DNA of 64,000 nucleotides from Methanofollis formosanus (GTDB lineage Archaea; Halobacteriota; Methanomicrobia; Methanomicrobiales; Methanofollaceae). The notes beneath the pieces are model-generated. The model saw nothing but the letters and a program-made list of their open reading frames with translations, had not been told where the DNA came from and did no database searches. The stretch lies in the NCBI RefSeq assembly GCF_019633745.1, contig NZ_CP037968.1, positions 1,494,789 to 1,558,788 of the forward strand, read 5' to 3'. This document shows, piece by piece, positions 9,079 to 17,286 of this stretch; position 1 is the stretch's first letter, and each line of letters starts with the position of its first letter. A program made the position numbers and the translations under genes.

Positions 9079-10041
9079 ATGTTGCTCAACGAGACCGCCG
9101 AGCAGATCCGATCGATGGAGATCCGGGGTGCGGGGAGAATCGCCCGTGCCGCGGCCGCCGCCCTGAAAGACCATGCAGAGACCTTTGAAGGCTCCGACAT
9201 CAGGTCTTTCAGGCACTTTATGGGCGAAGCGGCCTGCACCCTGCTGGCCACCAGACCGACGGCGGTCTCTCTCCCGAATGCCGTCCGTTTTGTGATGAAG
9301 GCGATGGAAGGGGCCGGCAACGTCCCCGAGGCGCAGGCCGCGATCAGGCGGGCGGCCGACTCCTTTCTCCTCTCCTCGAAGCATGCAATCGAGTGGATCG
9401 GCGAGATCGGTGCCCGACACATCTCCGACGGCGACGTCGTGCTCACCCACTGCAACTCAGAGGCGGCCCTTGCCTGCATCCTCACCGCCCACCGGCAGGG
9501 CAAGGACCTGGAAGTTTTCGCGACCGAGGTGCGCCCGAGAAACCAGGGTATACTTACGATCAGGGCCCTCAACGATGCCGGGGTGAAGACGAACTACATC
9601 GTCGACTCGGCGGTCCGTTCCTTTATCAACGATGTCGACCTGGTCGTCACCGGGGCCGACGCGGTGACGGTGAATGGGGCGGTGGTGAACAAGATCGGCA
9701 CCTCCCAGATCGCCCTGGCCGCCCATGAGGCACGGACGACGATGCTGGTGGCGGCAGAGACCTACAAGTTCGCACCACGATCGATCCTGGGAGAGCGGAT
9801 CGAGATCGAGGAACGCCAGACCGACGAGGTGCTGGACCCGGCGGTGGCGGCGACGCTCCCGCACGTCCGGGTCAGAAACCCGGCCTTCGACGTCACCCCG
9901 GCGCGGTATGTGGACGAGATCGTGACCGAAATGGGGGCGATCCCGCCGACGATGGCCTATATTATCATCAGAGACCATCTGGGCTGGGGGATCGAGGAGT
10001 TCCACAAGAATTTTGAGTTCAACGAGAGAATGCAGGAGTGA
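9079..10041 (+). CDS. Ribose-1,5-bisphosphate isomerase
   Basis: A 320-residue eIF2B-alpha-like protein that converts ribose-1,5-bisphosphate to ribulose-1,5-bisphosphate, the RuBisCO substrate, in the archaeal AMP pathway. The RGAGRIARAAA segment near the N-terminus, Cys125 in THCNSEA and Asp194 in VTGADAV correspond to the phosphate site and the catalytic Cys/Asp pair of this family. The RuBisCO gene follows directly, which separates it from plain eIF2B or MtnA homologues. The AMP phosphorylase gene of the pathway is not in this window. Confidence 0.92.
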   Translation: MLLNETAEQIRSMEIRGAGRIARAAAAALKDHAETFEGSDIRSFRHFMGEAACTLLATRPTAVSLPNAVRFVMKAMEGAGNVPEAQAAIRRAADSFLLSSKHAIEWIGEIGARHISDGDVVLTHCNSEAALACILTAHRQGKDLEVFATEVRPRNQGILTIRALNDAGVKTNYIVDSAVRSFINDVDLVVTGADAVTVNGAVVNKIGTSQIALAAHEARTTMLVAAETYKFAPRSILGERIEIEERQTDEVLDPAVAATLPHVRVRNPAFDVTPARYVDEIVTEMGAIPPTMAYIIIRDHLGWGIEEFHKNFEFNERMQE

Positions 10042-10046
10042 GAAAG

Positions 10047-11246
10047 ATGAAGGACGTTACTGCAACCTACTATTTCCGCCCGCGGGCCGACACCACGCCC
10101 GAACAGGCGGCGCAGGCGATCGTCGAGGAGGAGACGACCGGCACCTGGACCGACATCACGACCACCACCGAGTACGTCCGCCGTCTCGACGGAGAGGTGC
10201 TCGCCCTCGAACCTTCGGGCAAGGGTTACGTGACGCAGGTTCGGTACCCGGCCGAGATCTTCGAGGCCGGCAATGTCCCGCAGTACCTCTCGGTGGTCGC
10301 GGGCAACCTCTTCGGTCTCGGACGTCTGGAGGCGGTCAGGCTCCTGGACGTCGACTTCCCGGAGTCGCTGGTTCCGTTCAAGGGCCCGAAGTTCGGGCTC
10401 GAAGGGGTGAGGCGACTCATCGGGACGACCGATCGGCCGCATGTGGGCACGATCATCAAGCCGAAGGTCGGCCTCAACCCGAAGGACACTGCGGAGGTGG
10501 CCTATCACGCGGCGGTCGGCGGGGTGGACCTGATCAAGGACGACGAGACCCTGACCGACCAGACTTTCTGCCCGCTCGACGAGCGTCTCCAGGCGGTGAT
10601 GGCGCGGCTCGACGAGGCGAAGGAGGAGACCGGGCGGCAGGTGCTGTATGCGGTGAACATCTCGGCAAGGGCCGACGAGATCGTGGGGCGGGCCGAGCAC
10701 GCCCTGGACCTCGGGGCGAACATGCTGATGATCGACGTGATCACCTGCGGGTTCACCGCCCTCCAGGCCCTGGCCGAGGCGCCGTCGGTGAAGGTGCCCA
10801 TCCATGTCCACCGGACGATGCACGGGGCGATCACCCGCAACCCGGAGCACGGGATCGCGATGCGCCCGATCGCACGGATCGTGCGGATGCTCGGCGGCGA
10901 CCAGCTCCATACCGGCACGGTCTCGGGCAAGATGAGCCACGATGTCTCCGAACTGAAGGGCGACAACCTCGCTCTCACCGAGCCGTTCTTCGGGCTCAAA
11001 CCCACTTTCCCGGTGGCGAGCGGCGGCCTCCACCCGGGCAAGGTGGCGGCAGAGATCGGAACCCTCGGCACCAACATCGTCCTCCAGGCGGGCGGTGGGA
11101 TCCACGGCCACCCGGACGGCACCGAGGCCGGAGCAAGGGCGATGCGCCAGGCGGTCGATGCGTTTATGGAGGGGGTGTCTGCGGAGGAGTACGCGAAGGA
11201 TCACTACGAACTCGCGAGGGCACTGGAGAAGTGGGGGAACCGGTGA
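10047..11246 (+). CDS. rbcL: Ribulose-bisphosphate carboxylase, form III (archaeal)
   Basis: About 399 residues, shorter than plant-type large subunits, as usual for archaeal form III. Catalytic landmarks are Lys138 in TIIKPKVGL, the carbamylated Lys164 with Asp166 and Glu167 in LIKDDE, HVHRTMHG, HTGTVSGKM (the loop-6 lysine) and GGLHPG. It completes the two-gene AMP-pathway unit with the isomerase. I prefer the ATG at 10047, 9 bp after GGAG; a GTG at 10038 overlaps the isomerase stop as GTGA but sits too close to the ribosome site. No small subunit is present or expected. Confidence 0.95.
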   Translation: MKDVTATYYFRPRADTTPEQAAQAIVEEETTGTWTDITTTTEYVRRLDGEVLALEPSGKGYVTQVRYPAEIFEAGNVPQYLSVVAGNLFGLGRLEAVRLLDVDFPESLVPFKGPKFGLEGVRRLIGTTDRPHVGTIIKPKVGLNPKDTAEVAYHAAVGGVDLIKDDETLTDQTFCPLDERLQAVMARLDEAKEETGRQVLYAVNISARADEIVGRAEHALDLGANMLMIDVITCGFTALQALAEAPSVKVPIHVHRTMHGAITRNPEHGIAMRPIARIVRMLGGDQLHTGTVSGKMSHDVSELKGDNLALTEPFFGLKPTFPVASGGLHPGKVAAEIGTLGTNIVLQAGGGIHGHPDGTEAGARAMRQAVDAFMEGVSAEEYAKDHYELARALEKWGNR

Positions 11247-11252
11247 ATCCGG

Positions 11253-11275
11253 GAATTTTTCATTTTTTTGGGGTT
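11253..11275 (+). terminator. T-rich terminator after rbcL
   Basis: Two T-runs (T5 and T7) start within 10 bp of the RuBisCO stop, the usual form of an archaeal intrinsic terminator. Confidence 0.5.
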
Positions 11276-11341
11276 CAGATCCCTTCTGTGTGACGGTGAG
11301 GGCGTGCAGTCCTCGTGACGCGTAGACGACCCGCACAGAAC

Positions 11342-11353
11342 GCATATATAAAA
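11342..11353 (+). promoter_or_regulatory. TATA box for the YcdB/ABC-permease unit
   Basis: CATATATAAAAC lies about 60 bp upstream of the ATG at 11412, after the RuBisCO terminator. Confidence 0.5.
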
Positions 11354-11411
11354 CGCTAGATATACTCAAGGGAGTGGATACCACAACCGGTGCCTCTCGG
11401 GAGACCATATC

Positions 11412-12323
11412 ATGAAAAAATTCTTTTTCGCTCTCATCGCCCTCCTCGCCTTTCTCGTCGTCATTTTCTGGAGCGGCCTTCTTCCGGCGCCGTCGGGAGG
11501 AGAGGCAGGCCCCACATCACCCACAGACGTCCCAACACCGAAAACGCAGATAGACGCACAGGAGGCGGAAAAAATCGCCCTCGCCCTCTTCCCGGAGGCG
11601 ATGGTCGACCGGACGACAGTCGAACTCATAACCAATGGAGACAGTCCCTACTACGAATGTGAGATCAGGACGCAGGACGAAAAAAAGATCCTGGCGTGGA
11701 TCGATCCCGCGACCGGTGACCTCATCGGATTTTCCACCGGATCGCAGATGATGGGTCGGCCTGCCGAACCCGTACTTTCGATGGACGAGGCGCGGGAGGT
11801 CGCGAGAGCGTACGTCGATGAAAAACGCGACGGTGCCGACCTGACACTGACCTCAGAACGATATAACACCTTCTCCAGCGGATCGGTCGGAACCGTGGCC
11901 GACAGGTATTCATTCAGTTATGCTCGCCTGATCAGGGGCGTCCCGTGCCTCAGCGATGGCTTTTCCATCTCTGTCGATGCGGTGACGGGCGAGATCTGTA
12001 AGTACTCGAAACGGTGGAAGACCGACGAGGACCTCTGCACCGCCGACACGGTCCCGTCGATTTCAGGTGAAGATGCAAAGGACGCCGTCAGGGCGTACCT
12101 GAAGGAGACCTGGGGCGACCTGCCCGGCCTTACCGTCCATACGGCCGACCTCTGGTGGCGCGACGGGAATAACGGGAGTACGGACGCGGTCCCGCTTGTA
12201 TGGGAGGTGCGTTTCGACGACGATCACTACCGCTCGCTTCAGTATCCACGTATGGCCAATGCATTTGTCGACGCCCACTCCGGCGAGGTGCTGGACGGTT
12301 TCTACCACCCCGATGCGACCTGA
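11412..12323 (+). CDS. Membrane-anchored PepSY/YcdB-like repeat protein
   Basis: A 303-residue protein with one N-terminal transmembrane anchor (residues ~4-24), a Pro/Thr-rich linker and two PepSY-like units. Segments such as AWIDPATGDLIGF and SVDAVTGEI are the typical beta-hairpins of YcdB/PepSY domains. The bulk should face outside the membrane. It is followed after 9 bp, with a GGTGAG site, by an ABC permease gene, so the two are probably one transcript. PepSY domains often act as inhibitors or accessory units of exported proteins; the role here is unknown. Confidence 0.7.
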   Translation: MKKFFFALIALLAFLVVIFWSGLLPAPSGGEAGPTSPTDVPTPKTQIDAQEAEKIALALFPEAMVDRTTVELITNGDSPYYECEIRTQDEKKILAWIDPATGDLIGFSTGSQMMGRPAEPVLSMDEAREVARAYVDEKRDGADLTLTSERYNTFSSGSVGTVADRYSFSYARLIRGVPCLSDGFSISVDAVTGEICKYSKRWKTDEDLCTADTVPSISGEDAKDAVRAYLKETWGDLPGLTVHTADLWWRDGNNGSTDAVPLVWEVRFDDDHYRSLQYPRMANAFVDAHSGEVLDGFYHPDAT

Positions 12324-12332
12324 GGTGAGAAG

Positions 12333-13355
12333 ATGGAGATCAGACGGATATGCACCATCGCGGAAAAGGAATTCTCCGAAAACATCAGGGGACGACGTTT
12401 CCTTCTCGTCCTCGCCCTCTTCCTCATCATCGCGGCCATCGGTGCATGGCAGGGCATCCAGGACTACACCGACGCCCTCGACCGCTACATGCAGACCCTC
12501 CAGGTCACCGGCATCGGCGTTGTTTCTTCGCTGGCGCATGTCCGCCCCTCGATCCTGGACGTCTTCATGCGAATGGGCGAGACGATGTCGATCCTCGGTG
12601 CGGTACTCGGCATCGCCGTCGGTTTCGACCTCATCTCCGGCGAGAAGGAGGACCACTCCCTGAAGATGCTCCTCTCCCACCCGGTGTACCGGGACGAGGT
12701 GATCACCGGCAAAGCCCTCGGCGGCATCGTCACGGTGGCGTTCGCCATGGCGGTCGCCCTCGGCATCGCGCTCGCCCTCCTTCTCATCTCCGGCCATGTG
12801 CCCTCGTCCGATGAGTCGGGTTTCATCCTGATCTTCGGACTTGTCTCCTTCCTCTACCTGACCTGTGGGTATGCGATCGCACTTGCCATGTCGGTCGTCG
12901 CCGACCGGAGCGGGAAGGCGCTGCTCTATGCACTGGTCGTCTTCTTCTTCCTCTCGTCCGTCGTCCCGGCGGCCTGAACCCTTGCCGCCGATGTAATCGC
13001 AGGCCCGGCGCCCACGGCCCCGACGGTCTTCGAGCACGAAGCCCGGGAGGAGTGGAACGCCTACCAGGAGGAACGTAGGGACCATGACCAGATGCGGAAC
13101 GCCGTGATCTCTGCCGCACAACTCTTCTCTCCCCGGGCCACCTACGGAGAGGTCTCCCGCGCCGTCACCCAGCCCCTGATGTACCTGAACATGCACGGCG
13201 CCCCCGACGAGGCATGGTCGCACTTCGACGAGGACGACCTGGACTATGCCGAGGTCCTTGGCCATCTCTGGAAGAACATCGTGGCTCTCCTCCTCATCCC
13301 TGTCGCGTTTTTCGGACTGGCATATGTCGCGTTCCTGAGACTGGATGTCAGATAA
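12333..13355 (+). pseudogene. ABC-2 type permease interrupted by an in-frame TGA
   Basis: The first part (214 codons) has a cytoplasmic start, a transmembrane helix at ~22-40 and several more helices. It stops at TGA (12975-12977). The same frame then stays open for a further 125 codons to TAA at 13355 and encodes an external charged segment plus a final hydrophobic helix (KNIVALLLIPVAFFGLAYV). Joined, it is about 340 residues, the normal length of NosY-like permeases. The nonsense codon removes the last membrane helix. It could be a true pseudogene, a sequencing error or readthrough. No partner ATPase gene is adjacent. Confidence 0.75.
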
Positions 13356-13398
13356 CACCGGTACGACGTTGGAGGATCAGTTCAAGAAAGAAATTTAA

Positions 13399-13452
13399 GG
13401 CTTTGTAGATTTGCTCATGAGGCGAGAGCACGTCTCATGCTCAATTCTACAG
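13399..13452 (+). repeat. Family C-like hairpin
   Basis: Starts GGCTTTGTAGAT as other family C copies do. The arms GTAGATTTGCTCATGAG and CTCATGCTCAATTCTAC pair at 14 of 17 positions around a 12-nt loop. Unlike the other copies it is not followed by a family B hairpin. Confidence 0.55.
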
Positions 13453-13475
13453 AACCAGAGAGCCAATTTTTTTCT

Positions 13476-13756
13476 TCGCGCCCGGTTTGCACCGGCTGAT
13501 ATCTCGCCGACAGCCTTCGATCGATGATCGGAGCATGCATGCGAGGTGCTCCATGTTGTTTACACTCGCGCCGGGATCACGGCCGGAGAGACCCACCTCG
13601 CGATCACCCGTGTCAGGTGTTCTCCGGATCGTGTGCAAATTATCCGGGGTAGCTGTACACACTTCTCTCTATGTACTCTGTACGCAGATCCAGGTAAGGA
13701 TCAGCTCTTTTCCTCGGCCGCCACGTTGCCACCACCTGGGTGCAAACCGGGCGCGA
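13476..13756. repeat. 18-bp perfect inverted repeat bounding ~280 bp
   Basis: TCGCGCCCGGTTTGCACC at 13476-13493 recurs as its exact reverse complement at 13739-13756. There is no coding sequence between the arms. It could be a remnant mobile element or MITE-like unit, or a long hairpin. Confidence 0.6.
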
Positions 13757-13898
13757 GGGTGGAAAGGTCTTCGCCGTCCACTCGCGATAGATCCAGTGAT
13801 CGAAGGAGAAATTTTGCCACACTCTCGCGCCCTGGGGAGACTCCCGGCGCAGAACTCCCCACAGCAGAACCCGAAACGTAGAGGGTCAAAATAGAAAC

Positions 13899-13910
13899 CG
13901 TATATAATAG
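13899..13910 (+). promoter_or_regulatory. TATA box for the Yip1-like gene
   Basis: CGTATATAATAG lies about 60-70 bp before the ATG at 13968, in an AT-rich patch. Confidence 0.45.
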
Positions 13911-13967
13911 GAAAATAATATTTCAAACCATCGAGATGCAATCGATCCCGCAGATGGAGCGTGAACC

Positions 13968-14534
13968 ATGTCAGAAGATCTGCCGATAAAAAATATCTTC
14001 ACCGGTCCGGGGCGCCTCTTCGATCAACTCCGAATAAAGTCACTCCAGGAGGATCTCCTCTTCTTTTTCACCGTCGTTCTTGCGGTATCGATCCTTTCCA
14101 CACTCAGGACTCTCCTGATGTATCCGGTTCACGAGCCCACCGCACCGTATCTTATCGGGGGCATGCTGTTCGGCGCATTCGGCCCACTCCAGAGTATGAT
14201 CACCTGGGCTGTCATACTCCTGAGTGTCAGTCTCATCGAGCACTTTTTCCTCCTTTTTGTCGACGAACACCAGGGTTTTGAGAGGACGATGAAGTCGGCG
14301 ATCTATGCCCTCTTCCCGACCGTCCTTTTCTGGTGGGCGGCGGTCATTCTAAAAATCCCCTATGCAGGTCTGCTGCTTCTCCTCTGTTTCACCCTGATCA
14401 CCTACTCTGGCATACGAAAATTTCATGAGAAGTCAAAAGACCGCGCTGCATTCGTCTCACTTGCAACGAGTGCAGTGCTGCTGATCCTCTTCTCAAGGTG
14501 GATCTCTGTTCCGGGGTTCGGATTGTGGCTGTGA
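13968..14534 (+). CDS. Yip1-family integral membrane protein
   Basis: A 188-residue protein whose ~40-residue cytoplasmic N-terminus leads into about five hydrophobic helices. The pattern resembles Yip1-domain proteins, which are common and mostly uncharacterised in methanogens. It ends 31 bp before the next gene on the same strand, so the two may be co-transcribed. Function is unknown. Confidence 0.65.
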   Translation: MSEDLPIKNIFTGPGRLFDQLRIKSLQEDLLFFFTVVLAVSILSTLRTLLMYPVHEPTAPYLIGGMLFGAFGPLQSMITWAVILLSVSLIEHFFLLFVDEHQGFERTMKSAIYALFPTVLFWWAAVILKIPYAGLLLLLCFTLITYSGIRKFHEKSKDRAAFVSLATSAVLLILFSRWISVPGFGLWL

Positions 14535-14565
14535 TGATTCGTGCTTGATGAAAGGAGGGAAAATT

Positions 14566-15057
14566 ATGGATAAACCACCCTTGAGAAGAGGGAAGATTTT
14601 CATTCTGGTTGCGGTGGTCCTTGTTGCGGTTGTCATCGTCAGTGTTCTTCTCATCGATCAGAACAGAGAGGCACAGATCGAGGAACAAAAAGAGGCCATC
14701 CGTCATGTCATCCCCGGGATCAGCGAGAATGACCTGGACTCGCTCCTCTCCAGGCAGGTCTATGCCGCCTACGGACAGATCCGGAAGGGCCAGAACCTCC
14801 CAGTCACGCTCAAGGCCGCAGACGCCGATCTCGAAGATCAACACTTCTTCTATCCTGACGGTCCGGTCTTCGGCTATGGTATCAATTATCTGGGTTGCAT
14901 CATGATATTTCTCGACGAAAATGCGTCGGCGGACCGGGAGACCATCGACGAGATCTATCAGATCATCGAATCACACGCCAATGCAACAGGGACCGGCAAC
15001 ACCCCGGTGCTCTTCGTCCGTGCCCCGCAGATCCAACCCGACATGGAAACAGCGTGA
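14566..15057 (+). CDS. Membrane-anchored small extracellular protein (YPDGP-type domain)
   Basis: About 163 residues: a basic start, one transmembrane anchor (residues ~10-30), then a soluble domain. The central YPDGPVFGYGINYLG and following segments resemble the protein at 19074-19592, which points to a shared extracellular domain. I use the ATG at 14566 because AAGGAGGG sits 6 bp upstream; a TTG/ATG further upstream lacks a site. No function can be assigned. Confidence 0.65.
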   Translation: MDKPPLRRGKIFILVAVVLVAVVIVSVLLIDQNREAQIEEQKEAIRHVIPGISENDLDSLLSRQVYAAYGQIRKGQNLPVTLKAADADLEDQHFFYPDGPVFGYGINYLGCIMIFLDENASADRETIDEIYQIIESHANATGTGNTPVLFVRAPQIQPDMETA

Positions 15058-15104
15058 ATGATCCCTGACGCCCGGCCATCACCCCGATGGCCGATACTTT
15101 TTTC

Positions 15105-15293
15105 GGCTTTGTTGAATCGGGCATGAACCCTTGGTTCAAGCATACAGGATGAAAATTTCTCGTCGCTTGATCTCTCTTTTCAAGACTGGAGAATCGGTGG
15201 AAACCTTGTTCAATCGTCGCCCCCACCTATCCTCGTCGTAGGGGGTTCCGGGGGGCACTCGCCCCCCGGCGCGAGGCAACAGTGAAGATCCTG
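15105..15293 (+). repeat. Composite repeat C+B, copy 1
   Basis: Family C (GGCTTTGTTGAATC, then TGAACC/GGTTCA self-complementary words and TCAAGCATAC) runs to ~15155. About 65 bp later comes a GC-rich family B hairpin with CCTCGTCGTAGGGGGTTCC and CCCCCCGGCGCGAG. It fills the 284-bp gap upstream of the acyltransferase gene. Confidence 0.7.
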
Positions 15294-15341
15294 TGATGAA
15301 GGTGGGAAAGCACATATCCCCCACCGGAGAGATTACACCCT

Positions 15342-16625
15342 ATGTCCTCTCAGCCGGCACCCGCCTTCGACCTCTTCAACGTCTACTTCGAACGCCTCTA
15401 CGACCCGACGATGCACCTCCTCCTCGCCTTCGACGGGGAGGTCGACGAAGCGGTGCTGAAGAAGGCCACTCTCCGTCTCCTCGGCTCCAACCCCTACCTC
15501 AGGTCGAGGTTCGCAGAGGAAGAGGAGGGCATGCCCTGCTGGGAAGAGATCGCAGAGGAGGAGTGGGAGCGGGCCTTTGTGATCCTCCCACCCGGAGAAC
15601 ACCTCAGACCGCCGGCCCCCCTCGACGTCCGCCGGGGACCGCAGGTGCGGGTGAGCCTCGCCCGGCAGGAGGACGGCGACCGGATCGTCGTCACCTGTCA
15701 TCACGGCTTCTGCGACGCGAAAGGGATCATCGACCTTGCACGCCGCCTCTTCGAGGTCTACCGGGAGATCAAAGAAGACCCCGACTTCAGGCCCGCACCT
15801 CTCGGGTGGTACGACCGGGGGACAGAGAGAGTTCTGGCGCAGTTCACCGCGGAGGAGATCAAACAGGCCCGCGACGAGGAAGAGCCCTTCGTCGACCGGT
15901 GGCGCTTCCCGATCGTGAGGCAGGGACGAGGCACACCCAGGATCGCACACCGGACGCTTTCTCCCGATCGGCTCAGGCAGGCAAAGGAGTTTGGCAGGCG
16001 GCACGGCGCCACCGTCAACGACATCATGATCGCCGCCTTCTTCCTCGCTCACCTGAAAATCAGAGACGACCCCTCAGACCTCGGCGCACCCCGTTCCATC
16101 CTCACCTCGGCAGACCTCCGCCGCCACCTCGACCACCCGGAAGCGTGCCCGCCCATGAACCTCTCGGTCGCCTACGAGGTCACCCTCACCGCCGGAGAAG
16201 GCACCGGCCTGGAGGACATCATCGACCAGGTCACCGCGGTGACGAAACGGCGCAAGGCAGACGGCCTCGGCATCGGGTGCATCCTCTTCTACGACGAGAT
16301 CTATGCCGGCGGCATGCCGGGGGTGAGGGCGTTCTTCGACGAGATGATCCGGCGGTACGAGGAGACCGGCCTCAAAAACCCGGTCTTCTCCAACATCGGC
16401 GTCCTCGACGCCGCAGAGTTTCTCCCGGTGGACGGGAAGGATGGTCATCCCCTCGACCTTCGGAACCTCTGCTTCCTCCCCTGTGTCTGCTGGCCGTACG
16501 GGTTTCTCATCTCCCTCTCCACCTTCCGCGAGTCCATGACGATCGTCACGGGTTATGAGAAGGGGCCGTACTCGGAGGATATGGTCGAGCGGTTCCTCGA
16601 CGCTGTGGTGGGGTACCTGCCCTGA
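15342..16625 (+). CDS. Condensation-domain / PapA-like acyltransferase
   Basis: A 427-residue stand-alone protein of the CoA-dependent acyltransferase/condensation superfamily. The active-site motif is CHHGFCDAKG, a match to HHxxxDxxG. The C-terminal half has the second lobe of the chloramphenicol-acetyltransferase-like fold. Members acylate alcohols or amines (alcohol acetyltransferase, PapA, wax-ester type). No carrier protein, NRPS or lipid gene lies next to it, so the substrate is unknown. It is flanked on both sides by C+B repeats and may have been acquired; codon use looks like its neighbours. Confidence 0.75.
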   Translation: MSSQPAPAFDLFNVYFERLYDPTMHLLLAFDGEVDEAVLKKATLRLLGSNPYLRSRFAEEEEGMPCWEEIAEEEWERAFVILPPGEHLRPPAPLDVRRGPQVRVSLARQEDGDRIVVTCHHGFCDAKGIIDLARRLFEVYREIKEDPDFRPAPLGWYDRGTERVLAQFTAEEIKQARDEEEPFVDRWRFPIVRQGRGTPRIAHRTLSPDRLRQAKEFGRRHGATVNDIMIAAFFLAHLKIRDDPSDLGAPRSILTSADLRRHLDHPEACPPMNLSVAYEVTLTAGEGTGLEDIIDQVTAVTKRRKADGLGIGCILFYDEIYAGGMPGVRAFFDEMIRRYEETGLKNPVFSNIGVLDAAEFLPVDGKDGHPLDLRNLCFLPCVCWPYGFLISLSTFRESMTIVTGYEKGPYSEDMVERFLDAVVGYLP

Positions 16626-17286
16626 CACCCTCGCACGGGAACAGAGAGTGCTGAGCATGAACCCCGCGTTCTGGGTAGTGCCCCGGACTAAAACTGAAAT
16701 TCTGGCTCTGTTGAATCAGGCATGAACCCCGGGCTCAAGCATACGGGCTGAAAATTGTTCACAGGCGATCTTGCCAAGTGTGGAAGAGTTCTTTATCACT
16801 CCCTTGCGACAGAACAACAGGGGGAACACAATATCTCGCCGCCCCTCGGCTATCGTCATCGTGGGGGTCCGGGGGGTCTCCCCCCGGCGCGAGACGGCGG
16901 GGAATATTCTACGATGAGGGCGGCACGCCTCATCGACGTGCCTTCCCGCAACCTCTCGCCGGGGGCGTTGCCCCCGGACCCCCAGGATTGCGATTGGGTC
17001 GGGAAGGCAACACTGGAGATCCCACTCACTCCCATCACAATAGGGCAGCAGGAGGATCACCTGGCCATCGCCGCCCCGCTACTTATGTTCTTGAATTGCC
17101 ATGAGGGAGAGCGTGTGCCTCCTCCGGAAATGATGATCTTCTCGGCCGCTGATGAAAAAAGATCACCCGAACAGCACCTGAAATGCAGAGAACCCACACA
17201 GAACCCAAATATAAAATAAAGAATATAGTCTGACCTGTGGAGACCGATTCTGTCCCGGAGTGCCTCCACCTACCCGGAGCATAACA
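16626..17286. other. 661-bp gene-free stretch with composite repeat
   Basis: Holds C+B repeat copy 2, then an AT-rich tail with the TATA-like sequence ATATAAAATA at ~17209-17218, about 70 bp before the next ATG. I see no gene; a short open frame here is the translated repeat. Confidence 0.6.
16704..17025 (+). repeat. Composite repeat C+B, copy 2
   Basis: Family C starts GGCTCTGTTGAATC with GCATGAACCCCGGG and TCAAGCATAC. Family B starts near 16839 with GGGGGTCCGGGGGG and CCCCCCGGCGCGAGACG. A second stem follows in the opposite sense, CGCCGGGGGCGTTGCCCCCGG, ending in CGGGAAGGC. Confidence 0.7.

Larger units (their letters stand above)
13356..13967. other. 612-bp gene-free stretch with inverted repeats
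   Basis: No convincing gene. It holds a family C-like hairpin (13399-13452) and an 18-bp perfect inverted repeat with arms 13476-13493 and 13739-13756. Small self-complementary words (TCGATCGA, GCATGCATGC) lie between the arms. The last ~70 bp is AT-rich and carries the TATA box of the next gene. Confidence 0.6.

Noticed and set aside
12975-12977. Selenocysteine or pyrrolysine codon in the permease
   Set aside because: Pyrrolysine uses TAG, not TGA. Selenoproteins in archaea are known from Methanococcales, Methanopyrus and a few others, not this type of organism, and an ABC permease is not a known selenoprotein. Kept as pseudogene or error.
13487-13894. 135-codon frame between the permease and the Yip1-like gene
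   Set aside because: No ribosome site, basic low-complexity translation, and it spans the inverted repeat arms.
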